A program made the translations under genes and the position numbers. This document shows positions 9,681 to 18,705 of a stretch of 64,000 nucleotides of DNA, piece by piece (positions within the stretch are counted from its first letter, which is position 1; each line of letters opens with the position of its first letter). The notes beneath the pieces were generated by a model. The model did not search any database. It saw only the letters and a program-made list of their open reading frames with translations, and was not told the DNA's origin. Source of the stretch: Streptomyces sp. SAI-127 (GTDB taxonomy: Bacteria > Actinomycetota > Actinomycetes > Streptomycetales > Streptomycetaceae); assembly GCF_029894425.1 (NCBI RefSeq), contig NZ_JARXYJ010000001.1:9878501-9942500 (forward strand). Direction: 5' to 3'.

Positions 9681-12017
9681 TCAGATGCGGGGCAGCCCCC
9701 AGCGGGGCGCGTCCTCGTTCGGGCGCACGGGCGCGACCGTCAGGTCGGGACGGTCGCCCTTGGCCGTGATGAGCACCGACTCCCCCTTGCGCAGGGCCAC
9801 TTGAAGGGCACCGTCGCCGACCTCGGTGTGCCGGAGGGGGCGCCCCCGTCCGTCGCGTACGTCGACGGGACCCGCGATCCCGTGCCGTACGACGCAGGGC
9901 GCACCCGCCTCGCTCACCAGCCGCACCCAGCGCGTGGCGCCGTCCTCACGCCGGGCGCCGAGCAGGAAGGCGCCCTGCGTACGGAAGTCGTGCACGACCA
10001 GGTCCGCCCAGGCGCCGGGCAGGGCGGGAAACACCCTGATGACCCCGCCCCACGACTGACACACCATGTCGTGCAGTGACTGTGCCGCCGACAGCGGTGT
10101 CTCGATGACCGGCCCGGACTCCTGGTACATCGTGTTGGGCTTGATGAAACGGCTCATCAGCTCGCCGAGGTACCCCAGGGCGTCCTCGCCCTTGCCGAGC
10201 AGCGCGGACATGGAGGCGGCGCCGGTGAAGGTGTAGCCCTGCAGGGCACCTTCGAAGCCCACCCAGTGTGCCAACGACCTCTCGATCAGGGCACGTTCGT
10301 CGGGCGTGCGGCCGGTGACCTCGTACAGCGGGTAGACCGCGAGCAGGTGGGAGTAGTGGCGGTGCGACTTCGCGAAGGGGATGTCCGCGCCGATCATGAA
10401 GCCGTTCGCGTCCGTCGGATACGGCACCCGTCTCGCCAGCACCTCGCGCCAGCGGGGCGCCAACGGGTCGTCGATGCCGAGGAGTTCGGCGGAGTCGAGC
10501 AGGGTTCGGCAGCCCCAGGTCAGGAGCATCAGGTCGTAGTTGCAGTCGCGCGAGTCGCCGCCGTACTCCGGGGAGAAGGTGGCGGGCAGGTGCAGCTTGC
10601 CGTCCGGGCCGGGCTCGAGGAAGTGCAGGTAGTAGTTGATCGCCTTGCGCAGCAGGGGGAACAGCACGTCCTGGAGGATCGACCTGTCCATCGTGTGCCG
10701 GTAGCTGAGCCAGACGTTGTGCAGCGCCCAGGTCAGATTGCCGACTTCGGGGGTGGGAGGGTCCTGGCCGGGGACGCCGACGCCGTATCCCATGAGGGTG
10801 CTGGCCGCGCCGTTGACCAGTTGCGGGTCGGTGGTGCGCGGGATGCCCAGCGAGTCGGCGCGGTACGGCGTCGGCGTCTCACGGGCGAGGTTGTCCCGGG
10901 ACTCGCTCAACGCCCGGGTGATGGCGTCCAGTTCGAGGTGGTTGGAGCCGTGGATGAGCCAGTACTCCAGTTGGGCGTTCAGGTTCCACCAGGTGTTGGG
11001 CCAGGGTGTGGGCTCCAGCCAGGGCCCGCTCGTCGCCATCACGGGGGCGTCACGGCGGGCGGCGGAGGCGGTCTTGTACAGCTGGATCCAGTAGAAGCGC
11101 TGGATACGGGCGTCGGGGAGGGACAGGAAGCTCTTGCGGTAGTAGGCGTGCCACCAGGCGCGGTGGTCCACCGCCAGGGCGGAGTAGGGGAGTTGTTCCG
11201 TCCGGCGGACCGCTGTGAGGGCCCGGCCCAGAGCCGTGGTCCCGGGGTAGGAGTGCGCGACGTGCGCGTACAGCGTCCGGGTCCGGCCCCCGGCCCGCTC
11301 CCGCCACGCGGTGACGTGCTGCCCGCCTGCCAGCAGCGGCTGCACGGCGGCGGTGATCCCGTCGTGGTCGGCGACCTGGGCGGGCGGATTGCCCTGGTAG
11401 CCGTCCGGCAGCGGCTTGAAGGCGGCCCGCGGGCTGATCGCGTCCGCTGGATGGAACACCCACCGGAAGCCGCGCTCGCCTTCGCTCGCGGTCACTTCCA
11501 CGGCCAGGACCGAGCGGTCGTTGTGGATCAGGGCGCGCAGGGCCAAGGTGCCCTTGTCGGTGGTGAGCGTGCCGGTCAACTCGGCGTCGCGCAGCGACAG
11601 CCGCCAGTCGAGCCCGGTGATCGCGCCCACCGGCTCCAGTGTGAAGTACCCGATCGGCAGCCGGGCGAGACCGAAGAGGGAGCCGAACTCGGGACGGTGG
11701 TCCTGCACTTCGGAGTGCTGGATGTTGAAGCGCACCGCCGTCGAGGCGGCTCCCGGCTCAGCGTAGATCCCGGAGCCGAGGAAGCCGTTCCCGAGGAACG
11801 GGCCTTCGTACCAGGCCGTCGGCATCCGCTGCCAGACGAGGTCGGCGTCGTCGAGAACGGTGCGCCAGGGGTCGCCGGCCGGCGGGGCGGCCTCGGTACG
11901 GTCGGCTGCCGTCGCCTGCGTGAGAGGCAGACCCGACGCCAGGAGTGTGCCGCCGAGAGCGGATCCGGTGGCGAGCACGGCGCGTCTGGACGGATCGGGC
12001 GCGGAGGGGCTGGACAC
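9681..12017 (-). CDS. Tat-exported GH95-like glycoside hydrolase (fucosidase/galactosidase family)
   Basis: The 778-residue protein has an RR signal (PSRRAVLATGSALGGTLLA). The N-terminal beta-domain keeps the GH95 pattern (WYEGPFLGNGFLGSGIY). The catalytic (alpha/alpha)6 barrel carries WWNLNAQLEYW near 344 (paired Asn used in GH95), SPEYGG near 484 (acid Glu position) and KSHRHYSHLLAVYPL near 550, the usual HRHxSHLxxxYP segment. I chose the GTG at 12017 because GGAGG lies 5 bases upstream; an ATG at 12041 has no good ribosome site. GH95 enzymes are alpha-L-fucosidases or alpha-L-galactosidases acting on side chains of plant glycans. A TTGACG-N17-TATGTT promoter lies just upstream. It probably works with the nearby lyases and GH43 protein. 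Confidence 0.8.
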   Translation of the reverse strand: MSSPSAPDPSRRAVLATGSALGGTLLASGLPLTQATAADRTEAAPPAGDPWRTVLDDADLVWQRMPTAWYEGPFLGNGFLGSGIYAEPGAASTAVRFNIQHSEVQDHRPEFGSLFGLARLPIGYFTLEPVGAITGLDWRLSLRDAELTGTLTTDKGTLALRALIHNDRSVLAVEVTASEGERGFRWVFHPADAISPRAAFKPLPDGYQGNPPAQVADHDGITAAVQPLLAGGQHVTAWRERAGGRTRTLYAHVAHSYPGTTALGRALTAVRRTEQLPYSALAVDHRAWWHAYYRKSFLSLPDARIQRFYWIQLYKTASAARRDAPVMATSGPWLEPTPWPNTWWNLNAQLEYWLIHGSNHLELDAITRALSESRDNLARETPTPYRADSLGIPRTTDPQLVNGAASTLMGYGVGVPGQDPPTPEVGNLTWALHNVWLSYRHTMDRSILQDVLFPLLRKAINYYLHFLEPGPDGKLHLPATFSPEYGGDSRDCNYDLMLLTWGCRTLLDSAELLGIDDPLAPRWREVLARRVPYPTDANGFMIGADIPFAKSHRHYSHLLAVYPLYEVTGRTPDERALIERSLAHWVGFEGALQGYTFTGAASMSALLGKGEDALGYLGELMSRFIKPNTMYQESGPVIETPLSAAQSLHDMVCQSWGGVIRVFPALPGAWADLVVHDFRTQGAFLLGARREDGATRWVRLVSEAGAPCVVRHGIAGPVDVRDGRGRPLRHTEVGDGALQVALRKGESVLITAKGDRPDLTVAPVRPNEDAPRWGLPRI

Positions 12018-12071
12018 GGTGCCTCCAAGCGGGCTCAGCAAGGGCGAATCATCGGAGCTATCCCGCGTTGC

Positions 12072-12100
12072 AACATAGAGATGGGGTTGCTGCGCGTCAA
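12072..12100 (-). promoter_or_regulatory. Housekeeping-type promoter of the GH95 gene
   Basis: Read on the minus strand, TTGACG (12100-12095), a 17-base spacer and TATGTT (12077-12072) match the Streptomyces HrdB consensus closely. Transcription would begin about 50 bases before the GTG at 12017. An 8-bp palindrome GTTGCAAC (12067-12074) overlaps the -10 and could be an operator half. Confidence 0.55.
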
Positions 12101-12125
12101 TGGAATGCGATAGATCCGATGTCCT

Positions 12126-13022
12126 TCATCGTCCTTGCATCCAGGCCCGGGTGCCGAACGAGGCACACGCCCGTGCGGCCACCACCGCCGCGGCGCGCAG
12201 GGCTGCGCCGAAGCCGTACGGGGTCAAGTCCCCCTGAGTGGCGAGGTGATGGGTGAGCGCCCCGTGGAGGACGTCACCGGCGCCCAGCGTGTCCGCGACC
12301 CGGACGGCGGGTACGTCCACGGTGCCCCCGACTTCGGGGCCCGCCCACTCGATGGGCCGCGCTCCGCGACTCACCGCCGACCAGACAACCCCGTGTTCCC
12401 TCAGGAACCGCAGGACGTCCGCCGGGGTGTGCGTGCCGGGAGGCCGGAAGTCGTCCGAGCAGACGGCCACGTCGATCGACGGGAGCAGCTCCTCCGTACC
12501 GGCCTTCCAGCTGCCCCCGTCCAGAACGGTCCTCCGGCCGGCGGCACGCGCGGCGCGGGCGATCGCCGTCGCAAGCTCCATGTGGTGGCCGTCGAACTCG
12601 ACGATGTCGCAGGCGGCCACCAGCGCGTCGAGATCGTCGGGCGGCGTGAGACGGTATCCGGTCGCGTTGGTCGACGCCACGGCGCGGTCCCCGCTCGACT
12701 CGGTGACCAGAATGGACGACACGGCGGGCGGCTCGACAGAATCGGCGGCCAGGTCCGACACGCTCACCCCCAGCTTCCGCAGATCCGCCGCCACCGCGAC
12801 TCCCAGCGGATGGGAACCGATCCCGGTGAGCAGCCTGGCCCCGCCACCCAGATGGCTGAAGGTCACGGCCGCGTTCGCGGCGGGACCGCCCGCGGCCACC
12901 ACCTGCTCACGAGCCGTCAGCTTCTCGTCGGAGCCCGGCACATGGTCCACGAGCTGAATGACATCCACCGTGCACAGGCCGACGAACAGCCCTTGAGATC
13001 GTCGGCTGGTCGTCGGCTCCAC
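12126..13022 (-). CDS. PfkB-family carbohydrate kinase (ribokinase-like)
   Basis: The 298-residue cytosolic sugar kinase carries PfkB signature 1 as AAGGPAANAAVTFSHLGG (about 43-60) and signature 2 as DTLGAGDVLHGAL near 250, which contains the catalytic base Asp in GAGD. The family transfers ATP phosphate to sugars such as ribose, fructose, 2-keto-3-deoxygluconate or adenosine; the exact substrate cannot be read. The GTG at 13022 has AGAGG 8 bases upstream and is preferred over the GTG at 13031, which overlaps that site. It lies between the glycan-degradation genes and an AhpD-like/DUF1801 pair on the same strand. A role in phosphorylating a released sugar or sugar acid is plausible but unproven. 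Confidence 0.85.
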   Translation of the reverse strand: MEPTTSRRSQGLFVGLCTVDVIQLVDHVPGSDEKLTAREQVVAAGGPAANAAVTFSHLGGGARLLTGIGSHPLGVAVAADLRKLGVSVSDLAADSVEPPAVSSILVTESSGDRAVASTNATGYRLTPPDDLDALVAACDIVEFDGHHMELATAIARAARAAGRRTVLDGGSWKAGTEELLPSIDVAVCSDDFRPPGTHTPADVLRFLREHGVVWSAVSRGARPIEWAGPEVGGTVDVPAVRVADTLGAGDVLHGALTHHLATQGDLTPYGFGAALRAAAVVAARACASFGTRAWMQGR

Positions 13023-13056
13023 CTTGTGCACCTCTGCCTGCTCGCAGCCCCGGGCC

Positions 13057-13518
13057 TCAGCCCGCCGCCCTCTTCACGAGCTCCCCGATCCGCGCCTCGT
13101 CGGCCGCGGTCAGCTGCGTGAGCGCGAAGGCGGTCGGCCACATCGTGCCCTCGTCGAGGTTCGCCTTGTCGTTGAAGCCGAAGGTCGCGTACCGCGCGTT
13201 GAACTTCTGCGCGCTCTGGAAGAAACAGACGACCTTGCCGTCCTTGGCGTACGCGGGCATGCCGTACCAGAGCTTCGGCGCCAGGCCGGGTGCGCTCGCC
13301 TTGACGACGGCGTGGATCCGTTCGGCCATGGCCCGGTCCGCGTCCTCCATCTCGGCGATCTTCGCGACCACGGCGGCCTCGTCCTCCGCCGCCTTGTCGG
13401 CACGCGAGCCGCGGCGCGCCGACGCCTTCACCTCCTGGGCGCGCTCCTTCATCGCGGCGCGCTCCTCGGCGGTGAACGTCTCGGTCTTCCTGGTCGTCTT
13501 CCGTGTGCCGGCCGCCAT
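13057..13518 (-). CDS. DUF1801/YdhG-type small protein
   Basis: The 153-residue protein has a charged alpha-helical N-terminal half ([18 protein letters not shown]) and a C-terminal DUF1801-like fold with the conserved [33 protein letters not shown] region. Relatives include YdhG-type putative iron chaperones of the frataxin-like class; biochemical function in actinobacteria is unknown. I chose the ATG at 13518 because GGAGGAACC lies directly upstream. The gene is 25-35 bases from the kinase downstream and 60 from the AhpD-like gene upstream, all on the minus strand, so the three may be co-transcribed. Confidence 0.75.
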   Translation of the reverse strand: MAAGTRKTTRKTETFTAEERAAMKERAQEVKASARRGSRADKAAEDEAAVVAKIAEMEDADRAMAERIHAVVKASAPGLAPKLWYGMPAYAKDGKVVCFFQSAQKFNARYATFGFNDKANLDEGTMWPTAFALTQLTAADEARIGELVKRAAG

Positions 13519-13578
13519 GACGGTTCCTCCTGGTCTACGAGTGGTCGGGGACATCTTCATGCCGGACTGCCGCGCCGT

Positions 13579-14034
13579 TCACCCCCACGCGCCGGCGATC
13601 TGCCGGGTCGTGGCGTTGAGCCGGTTGAACAGGTTAGTCACACTGATCATCAGGACGATCGCGGCGAGCTGCTTCTCGTCGAAGTAGGTGGCGGCCGTGT
13701 CCCAGACCTCGTCGCTCACCGCGTCGGGGCGGTCGGCGAGCCGCGTCGCCGCCTCGGCCAGCGCGAGCGCCGCCCGCTCCTCCTCGGTGAAGTAGGGGGC
13801 CTCGCGCCATGCGGCGACCGTGGCCAGCCGATCGTCGCTCACTCCCGCCTTACGGGCCGTCTTGGCGCCGCCGTCGACACAGGCGCTGCAGCCGTTGATC
13901 TGACTGACCCGCAGATGCACCAGCTCCAGCGTCTGCCCGTCCACCCCACCGGAGTGCACGGCCTTGAAGAGCTGCTGGATGGGCTGCATCGCGTCGGACA
14001 GGACGACGGCGGGGTTCTGCATACGGGACTGCAT
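13579..14034 (-). CDS. AhpD/carboxymuconolactone-decarboxylase-like peroxidase
   Basis: The 151-residue alkylhydroperoxidase-D-like protein has the family's redox centre visible as INGCSACVDGGAKTAR, with the CxxC pair at about 49-52 and the downstream acidic/His-like proton relay segment. Length matches single-domain AhpD-like proteins, which reduce peroxides through the CxxC disulfide, often coupled to lipoamide or mycothiol systems. The ATG at 14034 has GGAGAG about 9 bases upstream. The gene is divergent from the STAND regulator with 180 bases between them, so both promoters lie there. Function as a general antioxidant is inferred from the family. Confidence 0.85.
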   Translation of the reverse strand: MQSRMQNPAVVLSDAMQPIQQLFKAVHSGGVDGQTLELVHLRVSQINGCSACVDGGAKTARKAGVSDDRLATVAAWREAPYFTEEERAALALAEAATRLADRPDAVSDEVWDTAATYFDEKQLAAIVLMISVTNLFNRLNATTRQIAGAWG

Positions 14035-14214
14035 CAGGAATCTCTCCTCTGTCGGGCTGTGCCCCGTCCGTCGGGGCGTGATTCCATCTCAGCCGAGAGG
14101 GCTTGTCAGGACGACGGCCGTGGGACACCGTGGGACAGCCGAAACGGCCTTGAACAGGCACGATCCAGCCTGGAAGAGTTGGGCCGGGGCGGGACAGGGG
14201 GACGGGGAGCAGTG

Positions 14215-16710
14215 GTGGAGCACGACAGGACGATGGTCGGAGACCCGCAGGAGGAGCTGGCTGCCCGGCTCCGCCTGCTCCAGGAGCTGTCGAAGCGGGG
14301 CGTACGGGCCCTCGCACGGGACGCCGGTCTCAGCTCGTCGTCGCTGTCCCGCTACCTCGGCGGCCAGACCGTTCCGCCGTGGCCTGCCGTGATCGCCCTG
14401 TGCCGCCTCGTCCAGCGCGACCCCCGCCCGCTGCGCCCGCTGTGGGAGCGGGCCTCCAACCCCCTTCCGGCACCGCCGAAGACCACTCGCCAGGTTCACC
14501 CCCCGTCGCCGCCCGCCGGTGCCCCGCGCCCGCCCCGCAACGACCTCCCCCGCGACGTACCCGACTTCACCGGACGCGAGGCCCAGATCACGGCCGTGCT
14601 CGACGGGCTGGGCGACAGCCGGGTGATCGCCGTCGACGGCATGGCCGGCGTCGGCAAGACCTGCCTGGCCGTGCACGCCGCGCACCGGCTCACCGCCGAC
14701 TACGCCGACGCCCAGCTCTACCTGGACCTGCACGGCTTCACCGAGGGCCGCAAGCCGCTCGACCCCGACCGCGCCCTGCGCACCCTCCTCGCCGCCCTCG
14801 ATGTGCCCTCCGAGAAGGTCCCGCAGGAAGGCGGTGTGGAGGAGCTGGCCGCCTGCTGGCGATCCGAACTGGCTCACCGGCGAGCCGTCGTGGTCCTCGA
14901 CAACGCCGCCGACGCCGAACAGGTCCGCCCGCTGCTGCCCGGCGCCGGCCCTTCCGTCGCCCTCATCACCAGCCGCAACCGGCTGCTCGGCCTGGACGAG
15001 GTCCCTCCGGTGTCGCTGGACGTGCTGACCGAGCAGGAGAGCGCCGAACTGCTGGCCCGCGCCAGCGGTGAGGCCGACGGCCGCGAGGGGCGCCTGGCCC
15101 GTGACCCCGAGTCCACGGCCGAGGTCCTGCGCCTGTGCGGCCGGCTGCCGCTGGCCCTGAGGCTGGCCGCGGCCCGGCTGCGGCACCGGCCGGGCTGGAC
15201 CGTCGGCATCCTCGTCGAGAGGATGGCGGAGGGAGCGAGCGAGTTCGACACCGCGTTCGCCATGTCCGTACGGCAGTTGGACCGCGCCAAGGCCCGGCTG
15301 TTCCGTCTGCTGGGCCTGCTGCCGGGGTCCTCGTTCGACGAACACGTGGCAGCCGCCCTGGCCGACGTGCCGCTGCGCAGCGCCCGCGAGATGCTGGAGG
15401 ACCTGCTGGACGCGCACCTCGTCCAGCAGCCGGCGGCCGGCCGCTACCGCCTGCACGACCTGGTCCACCAGCACGCCCGCCGCGCCACCATGGAGCAGGA
15501 CTCCCCGGCGGAACGGGACCGGGCGCTGACCCGGGTGCTCGACTACTACGTGCATGCGGCGGCCGCAGCGGATGCCGCGATGCCGTTCCTGTCCCTGAGC
15601 CGCGAGGCCACCGTGGACGGCCCACCGGCCGAGCTGCCCCACTTCGACGACAAGATCGCGGCCCTCATCTGGTTCGGCACCGAGTACCTCAACCTGCTGG
15701 CCGCCTTCGAGGCGGCGGAGGGCGCCGGGGCCGACCGGCACCTGTGCGAACTACCGCGCTTCATGCGGGCGTACTTCGCCCGGCGCTGCGGCACCACGAT
15801 GCTCAACGGCCTCTTCGAGAGGTCCCTGGCCGCCGCCCGACGCCTCGGTGACCCCCTGCAACTGGCCGAGGTACACAGCGACTTGGGATTCGCCCGCTAC
15901 AACGCGGGCCGCATGGCGGAGGCGAGTGCCGCGTACGAGGCGGCGGCATCGCTGGTGTCGCGGGCGGGGGACATCCGCGCGGAGGCCGAACTGGCCATGA
16001 GACGTGGCTACTTGGCGTGGGACGAGGGATACGTCGAGGAGCCGCTGGCCTTGTTCCGGTTGGCGGGGAAGCTGTACGCGGACGCCGACTGCCCGATGGG
16101 CACGGCCCACGCGACCGCGTACGAGGCCTGGGCGCTGCTGCAACTGGGACACCGGGAGGAGGCGGCGCAGTTGGCCCGAACGGCGCTGGAGGCCCCACAC
16201 GCCGACGGAGCATGGCCGCCCACCCTGACGGCCCTGATCACGCTGGGCGTGGCCATCGCCCACGAGGACCCCGACGAGGCCGTCGGCCACCTCCACCAGG
16301 CGCTCGCGCTGGCCCGCGAGGACGGACACCAGCACAACGAGGCATGGTGCCTGAACTGCCTCGGCGTCGCCCTGCGCCGAATGGGCCGCTACGAGGAGGC
16401 CCTGACACGTCACGAGCAGGCCTTCGCTCTGCTGGACGAACTGTTCGAGGACCACTGGAAGATCCACTTCCTCAGCGCCTACGGCGAGACCTGCCGCCTC
16501 GCAGGCCTGCCCGACCAGGCCCTGCGCCTGCACCATCAGGCCCTGGAACTGGCCCCGAAACTGGGCCACCGCCATGCCGAGGCCCTGGCCCGCGAGGGCA
16601 TCGCGGCCATCCTCGACGAGAGCGACCCGGTAGCGGCGGCGGAACACCGGGCAGCGGGGCGGGCCGTACTGCCGGACCCACCCTCCACTGCCGATGACCG
16701 TGCTCGGTGA
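14215..16710 (+). CDS. HTH-NB-ARC-TPR STAND regulator
   Basis: The protein has about 831 residues. The N-terminal 70 residues form an XRE-like helix-turn-helix (VRALARDAGLSSSSLSRYLGG). After a proline-rich linker comes FTGREAQITAVLDGL and the NB-ARC ATPase: P-loop GMAGVGKT, Walker B RAVVVLDNA, and LCGRLPLALRLAAARL. A winged-helix-like ARC2 follows, then at least six tetratricopeptide-type helical pairs to the C-terminus. The GTG at 14215 (or 14212) has GGGGAG 5 bases upstream. This is the common Streptomyces AfsR-like architecture without the BTAD domain: an ATP-dependent switch whose TPR part senses a ligand or partner. Its target may be the divergent AhpD/DUF1801/kinase unit, by position only. 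Confidence 0.85.
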   Translation: MEHDRTMVGDPQEELAARLRLLQELSKRGVRALARDAGLSSSSLSRYLGGQTVPPWPAVIALCRLVQRDPRPLRPLWERASNPLPAPPKTTRQVHPPSPPAGAPRPPRNDLPRDVPDFTGREAQITAVLDGLGDSRVIAVDGMAGVGKTCLAVHAAHRLTADYADAQLYLDLHGFTEGRKPLDPDRALRTLLAALDVPSEKVPQEGGVEELAACWRSELAHRRAVVVLDNAADAEQVRPLLPGAGPSVALITSRNRLLGLDEVPPVSLDVLTEQESAELLARASGEADGREGRLARDPESTAEVLRLCGRLPLALRLAAARLRHRPGWTVGILVERMAEGASEFDTAFAMSVRQLDRAKARLFRLLGLLPGSSFDEHVAAALADVPLRSAREMLEDLLDAHLVQQPAAGRYRLHDLVHQHARRATMEQDSPAERDRALTRVLDYYVHAAAAADAAMPFLSLSREATVDGPPAELPHFDDKIAALIWFGTEYLNLLAAFEAAEGAGADRHLCELPRFMRAYFARRCGTTMLNGLFERSLAAARRLGDPLQLAEVHSDLGFARYNAGRMAEASAAYEAAASLVSRAGDIRAEAELAMRRGYLAWDEGYVEEPLALFRLAGKLYADADCPMGTAHATAYEAWALLQLGHREEAAQLARTALEAPHADGAWPPTLTALITLGVAIAHEDPDEAVGHLHQALALAREDGHQHNEAWCLNCLGVALRRMGRYEEALTRHEQAFALLDELFEDHWKIHFLSAYGETCRLAGLPDQALRLHHQALELAPKLGHRHAEALAREGIAAILDESDPVAAAEHRAAGRAVLPDPPSTADDRAR

Positions 16711-16892
16711 GTACGCCTGCCGAGACTTCGGCAGCGTCGAGGGCGAAGAGCCCGTTCGCGGCCCAGCACCGTGACGGCCGGCAGCGCGAGTACGGTGGCC
16801 GTGGCGCAGCCGAAGAGGATCAGGACGTCGACCAGGCCACCGCGACGACGACCGTCACCGTCACCTGAGAGATCCGCGTACGCGGATCGGGA

Positions 16893-18215
16893 TCACACCG
16901 GATGCAGCTCGTCGGCCACCGAGCCGTGGCTGTGCCGCCAACCGGCCCTGCCCCACGTGGCATTGGTGAGGTGGGGGTGGCCGTCGTGGAGGTCGGTGTG
17001 CTCGTGCTCGACGGACACTGGCTTCCGCCACAGGCGTACGGCCAGCAGGGAGGCGGCCAGCGCGATCCCGCCCAGCGCGAGCACGGCCGCCTGGAGTCCG
17101 GCCTCCGCGCCGAGCCAGCCGGCGAGCGGGTACGTCAGCAGCCAGCAGCCGTGCGAGAGGGAGAACTGGGCGGCGAAAGCGGCCGTACGCTCCTCGGCCG
17201 GCGCCGAGCGGCGGACGAGCCGTCCGGTCGGGGTGAGCACCATCGAGCAGGCGGCACCGAAGAGGGCCCACACCGCGAGGAGGACTGGCCAGCGCCAACT
17301 TCCGCTCTGCGCGGCCGTGATGGCGCCGAGCGCGGCGAAGACGAAGCCGAGCAGCACGGCGCCGGGCAGCATCACCGACCGGTCCGGAACCCGATCCAGC
17401 ACACGAGGCAGGGCGAGCGCCACGACCATCGACCCGGCCCCGTAGGCACCGAGTGCGAGGGGCACGGCATCTGTCGACAGCCCGAGGAAGTCACGGACGT
17501 AGACGACGGAGTTGACGGTCACCATCGCGCTCGCGGCGGCGACCGCGAGGTTGAGCGCGAGCAGGGCGCGCAGCTCCGGGACGGTGAAGAAGGGCCGGGT
17601 GCCGGCGGTGGCCCTGGCGCGCGGGCGGGAGTTCAGCGCGGCCCTGGTTTTCGGGAGGAGGACCGAGACCACCAGGACGGCCGAGGCGAGGAAGCCGAGC
17701 ACGGTGCCGGTGAACAGCCAGTTGTAGGTGATCAGGGAGAGCAGCGCGGCCGCCAGTGCGGGGGAGAACAGGCTCTCCAGGTCGTACGCGAGCCGTGACA
17801 TGGACAGAGCGCGTGTGTAGTCCCGCTCCTCGGGCAGCACGTCCGGGATGACGGCCTGGAAGGTCGGGGTGAACGCGGCCGAGGCGGACTGGAGCAGGAA
17901 GACCAGGGCGTAGACCTGCCAGACCTGGTCGACGAAGGGCAGCAGCAGCGCGACCCCGGCGCGTATCAGGTCCGCCGAGACCATCAGCGTCCGGCGCGGC
18001 ATCCGGTCGGCGACCGCTCCGACGGCCGGGGCGATCGCGACGTACGCCACCATCTTGATCGCGAGCGCGGTGCCGAGCACGGACCCGGCCCGGGCGCCCG
18101 CGATGTCGTAGGCCAGCAGGCCGAGCGCGACCGTGGCCAGCCCGGTGCCGACCAGGGCGATGACCTGGGCGGCGAACAGGTGGCGGTAGGCGCGGTTGCG
18201 CAGGACGGTGAGCAT
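16893..18215 (-). CDS. MFS exporter with His-rich C-terminal tail
   Basis: The 440-residue major facilitator protein has about 12 hydrophobic segments and the loop motif GAVADRMPRRTLM between helices 2 and 3. The C-terminal cytoplasmic tail is rich in histidine and acidic residues (EHEHTDLHDGHPHL, then RHSHG), as expected for divalent-metal binding. I chose the ATG at 18215 because GGGAG lies 8 bases upstream; ATGs at 18290-18272 fall inside the operator palindrome and have no ribosome site. The divergent neighbour is an ArsR sensor with a complete metal site. I infer export of a transition metal (Zn, Ni or Co) under ArsR control; other MFS substrates remain possible. Confidence 0.8.
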   Translation of the reverse strand: MLTVLRNRAYRHLFAAQVIALVGTGLATVALGLLAYDIAGARAGSVLGTALAIKMVAYVAIAPAVGAVADRMPRRTLMVSADLIRAGVALLLPFVDQVWQVYALVFLLQSASAAFTPTFQAVIPDVLPEERDYTRALSMSRLAYDLESLFSPALAAALLSLITYNWLFTGTVLGFLASAVLVVSVLLPKTRAALNSRPRARATAGTRPFFTVPELRALLALNLAVAAASAMVTVNSVVYVRDFLGLSTDAVPLALGAYGAGSMVVALALPRVLDRVPDRSVMLPGAVLLGFVFAALGAITAAQSGSWRWPVLLAVWALFGAACSMVLTPTGRLVRRSAPAEERTAAFAAQFSLSHGCWLLTYPLAGWLGAEAGLQAAVLALGGIALAASLLAVRLWRKPVSVEHEHTDLHDGHPHLTNATWGRAGWRHSHGSVADELHPV

Positions 18216-18263
18216 GCGGGCGGCTCCCGGGCATGGCGGTCCGGTGGTCGGTCCGGCCAGTGT

Positions 18264-18297
18264 AGCCATCATGTGCGCACCTGCGCACATGATGGCT
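18264..18297. promoter_or_regulatory. 34-bp palindromic ArsR operator
   Basis: The two 16-base arms AGCCATCATGTGCGCA (18264-18279) and its exact complement (18282-18297) are separated by only 2 bases. The site lies 49 bases before the MFS start and 49 before the ArsR start, so one bound dimer or dimer pair could silence both genes. ArsR-family repressors bind such short-spaced dyads and leave when metal is bound. The palindrome is seen directly; the binding protein is inferred from adjacency. Confidence 0.75.
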
Positions 18298-18333
18298 GGA
18301 AGTCGATGGCGTCCCGTGCCGTACCGGTGGCTC

Positions 18334-18345
18334 TAGGCTGGCCCC
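18334..18345 (+). promoter_or_regulatory. -10 element for a leaderless arsR transcript
   Basis: TAGGCT at 18334-18339 precedes the ATG at 18346 by 6 bases, and no Shine-Dalgarno sequence is present. This spacing is the one expected when transcription starts at the A of the start codon, a common arrangement in Streptomyces. No convincing -35 is visible. Confidence 0.45.
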
Positions 18346-18705
18346 ATGCCAGAAAGCCACTCCGTCTCACCTGCGGCCGATGCGCATCTACGGGCCCTGG
18401 ACAGTGCGCGACTCGCCGAGGCGACCGGCGTGTTCGCGATGCTCTCCGACGCCACCCGGCTGCATCTGCTGTGGCTGCTCGCGCAGGAGGAGTCGGACGT
18501 CGGCTCGCTCACCGAGCGCATCGACGCCTCGCGCACGGCGGTCAGTCAGCACTTGGCGAAGCTGCGGCTGGCCGGGCTCGTGGACACCCGTCGTGAGGGG
18601 CGGCACATCTACTACCGGCTCAGCGACGGGCATCTGCGGCGGCTGGTCGTGGAGGCGCTCAGCCACGCCGACCACCGGGTGAGCGGGAAGGCCCCGCACG
18701 ACTGA
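18346..18705 (+). CDS. ArsR-family metal sensor with CzrA/NmtR-type alpha-5 site
   Basis: The 119-residue winged-helix repressor has its recognition region at SRTAVSQHLAKLRLAGLVDTR (62-82) and beta-wing at GRHIYYRL. The C-terminal helix carries Asp94, His96, His107 and His110, spaced 2, 11 and 3 apart. That is exactly the D-x-H-(10)-H-x-x-H ligand pattern of CzrA and NmtR, which sense Zn or Ni/Co. There are no cysteine pairs, which argues against the ArsR/CadC alpha-3 sensors. The mRNA appears leaderless. A perfect hairpin overlaps the stop codon. It very likely represses itself and the divergent MFS gene through the 34-bp palindrome between them. Confidence 0.9.
   Translation: MPESHSVSPAADAHLRALDSARLAEATGVFAMLSDATRLHLLWLLAQEESDVGSLTERIDASRTAVSQHLAKLRLAGLVDTRREGRHIYYRLSDGHLRRLVVEALSHADHRVSGKAPHD

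Noticed and set aside
14215..16710. SARP-type antibiotic-cluster activator
   Set aside because: The regulator has HTH, NB-ARC and TPRs but no BTAD domain, and no biosynthetic cluster surrounds it.
18272..18290. Upstream ATG starts for the MFS gene
   Set aside because: They fall within the 34-bp palindrome and have no ribosome site; the ATG at 18215 has one and gives a normal first helix.
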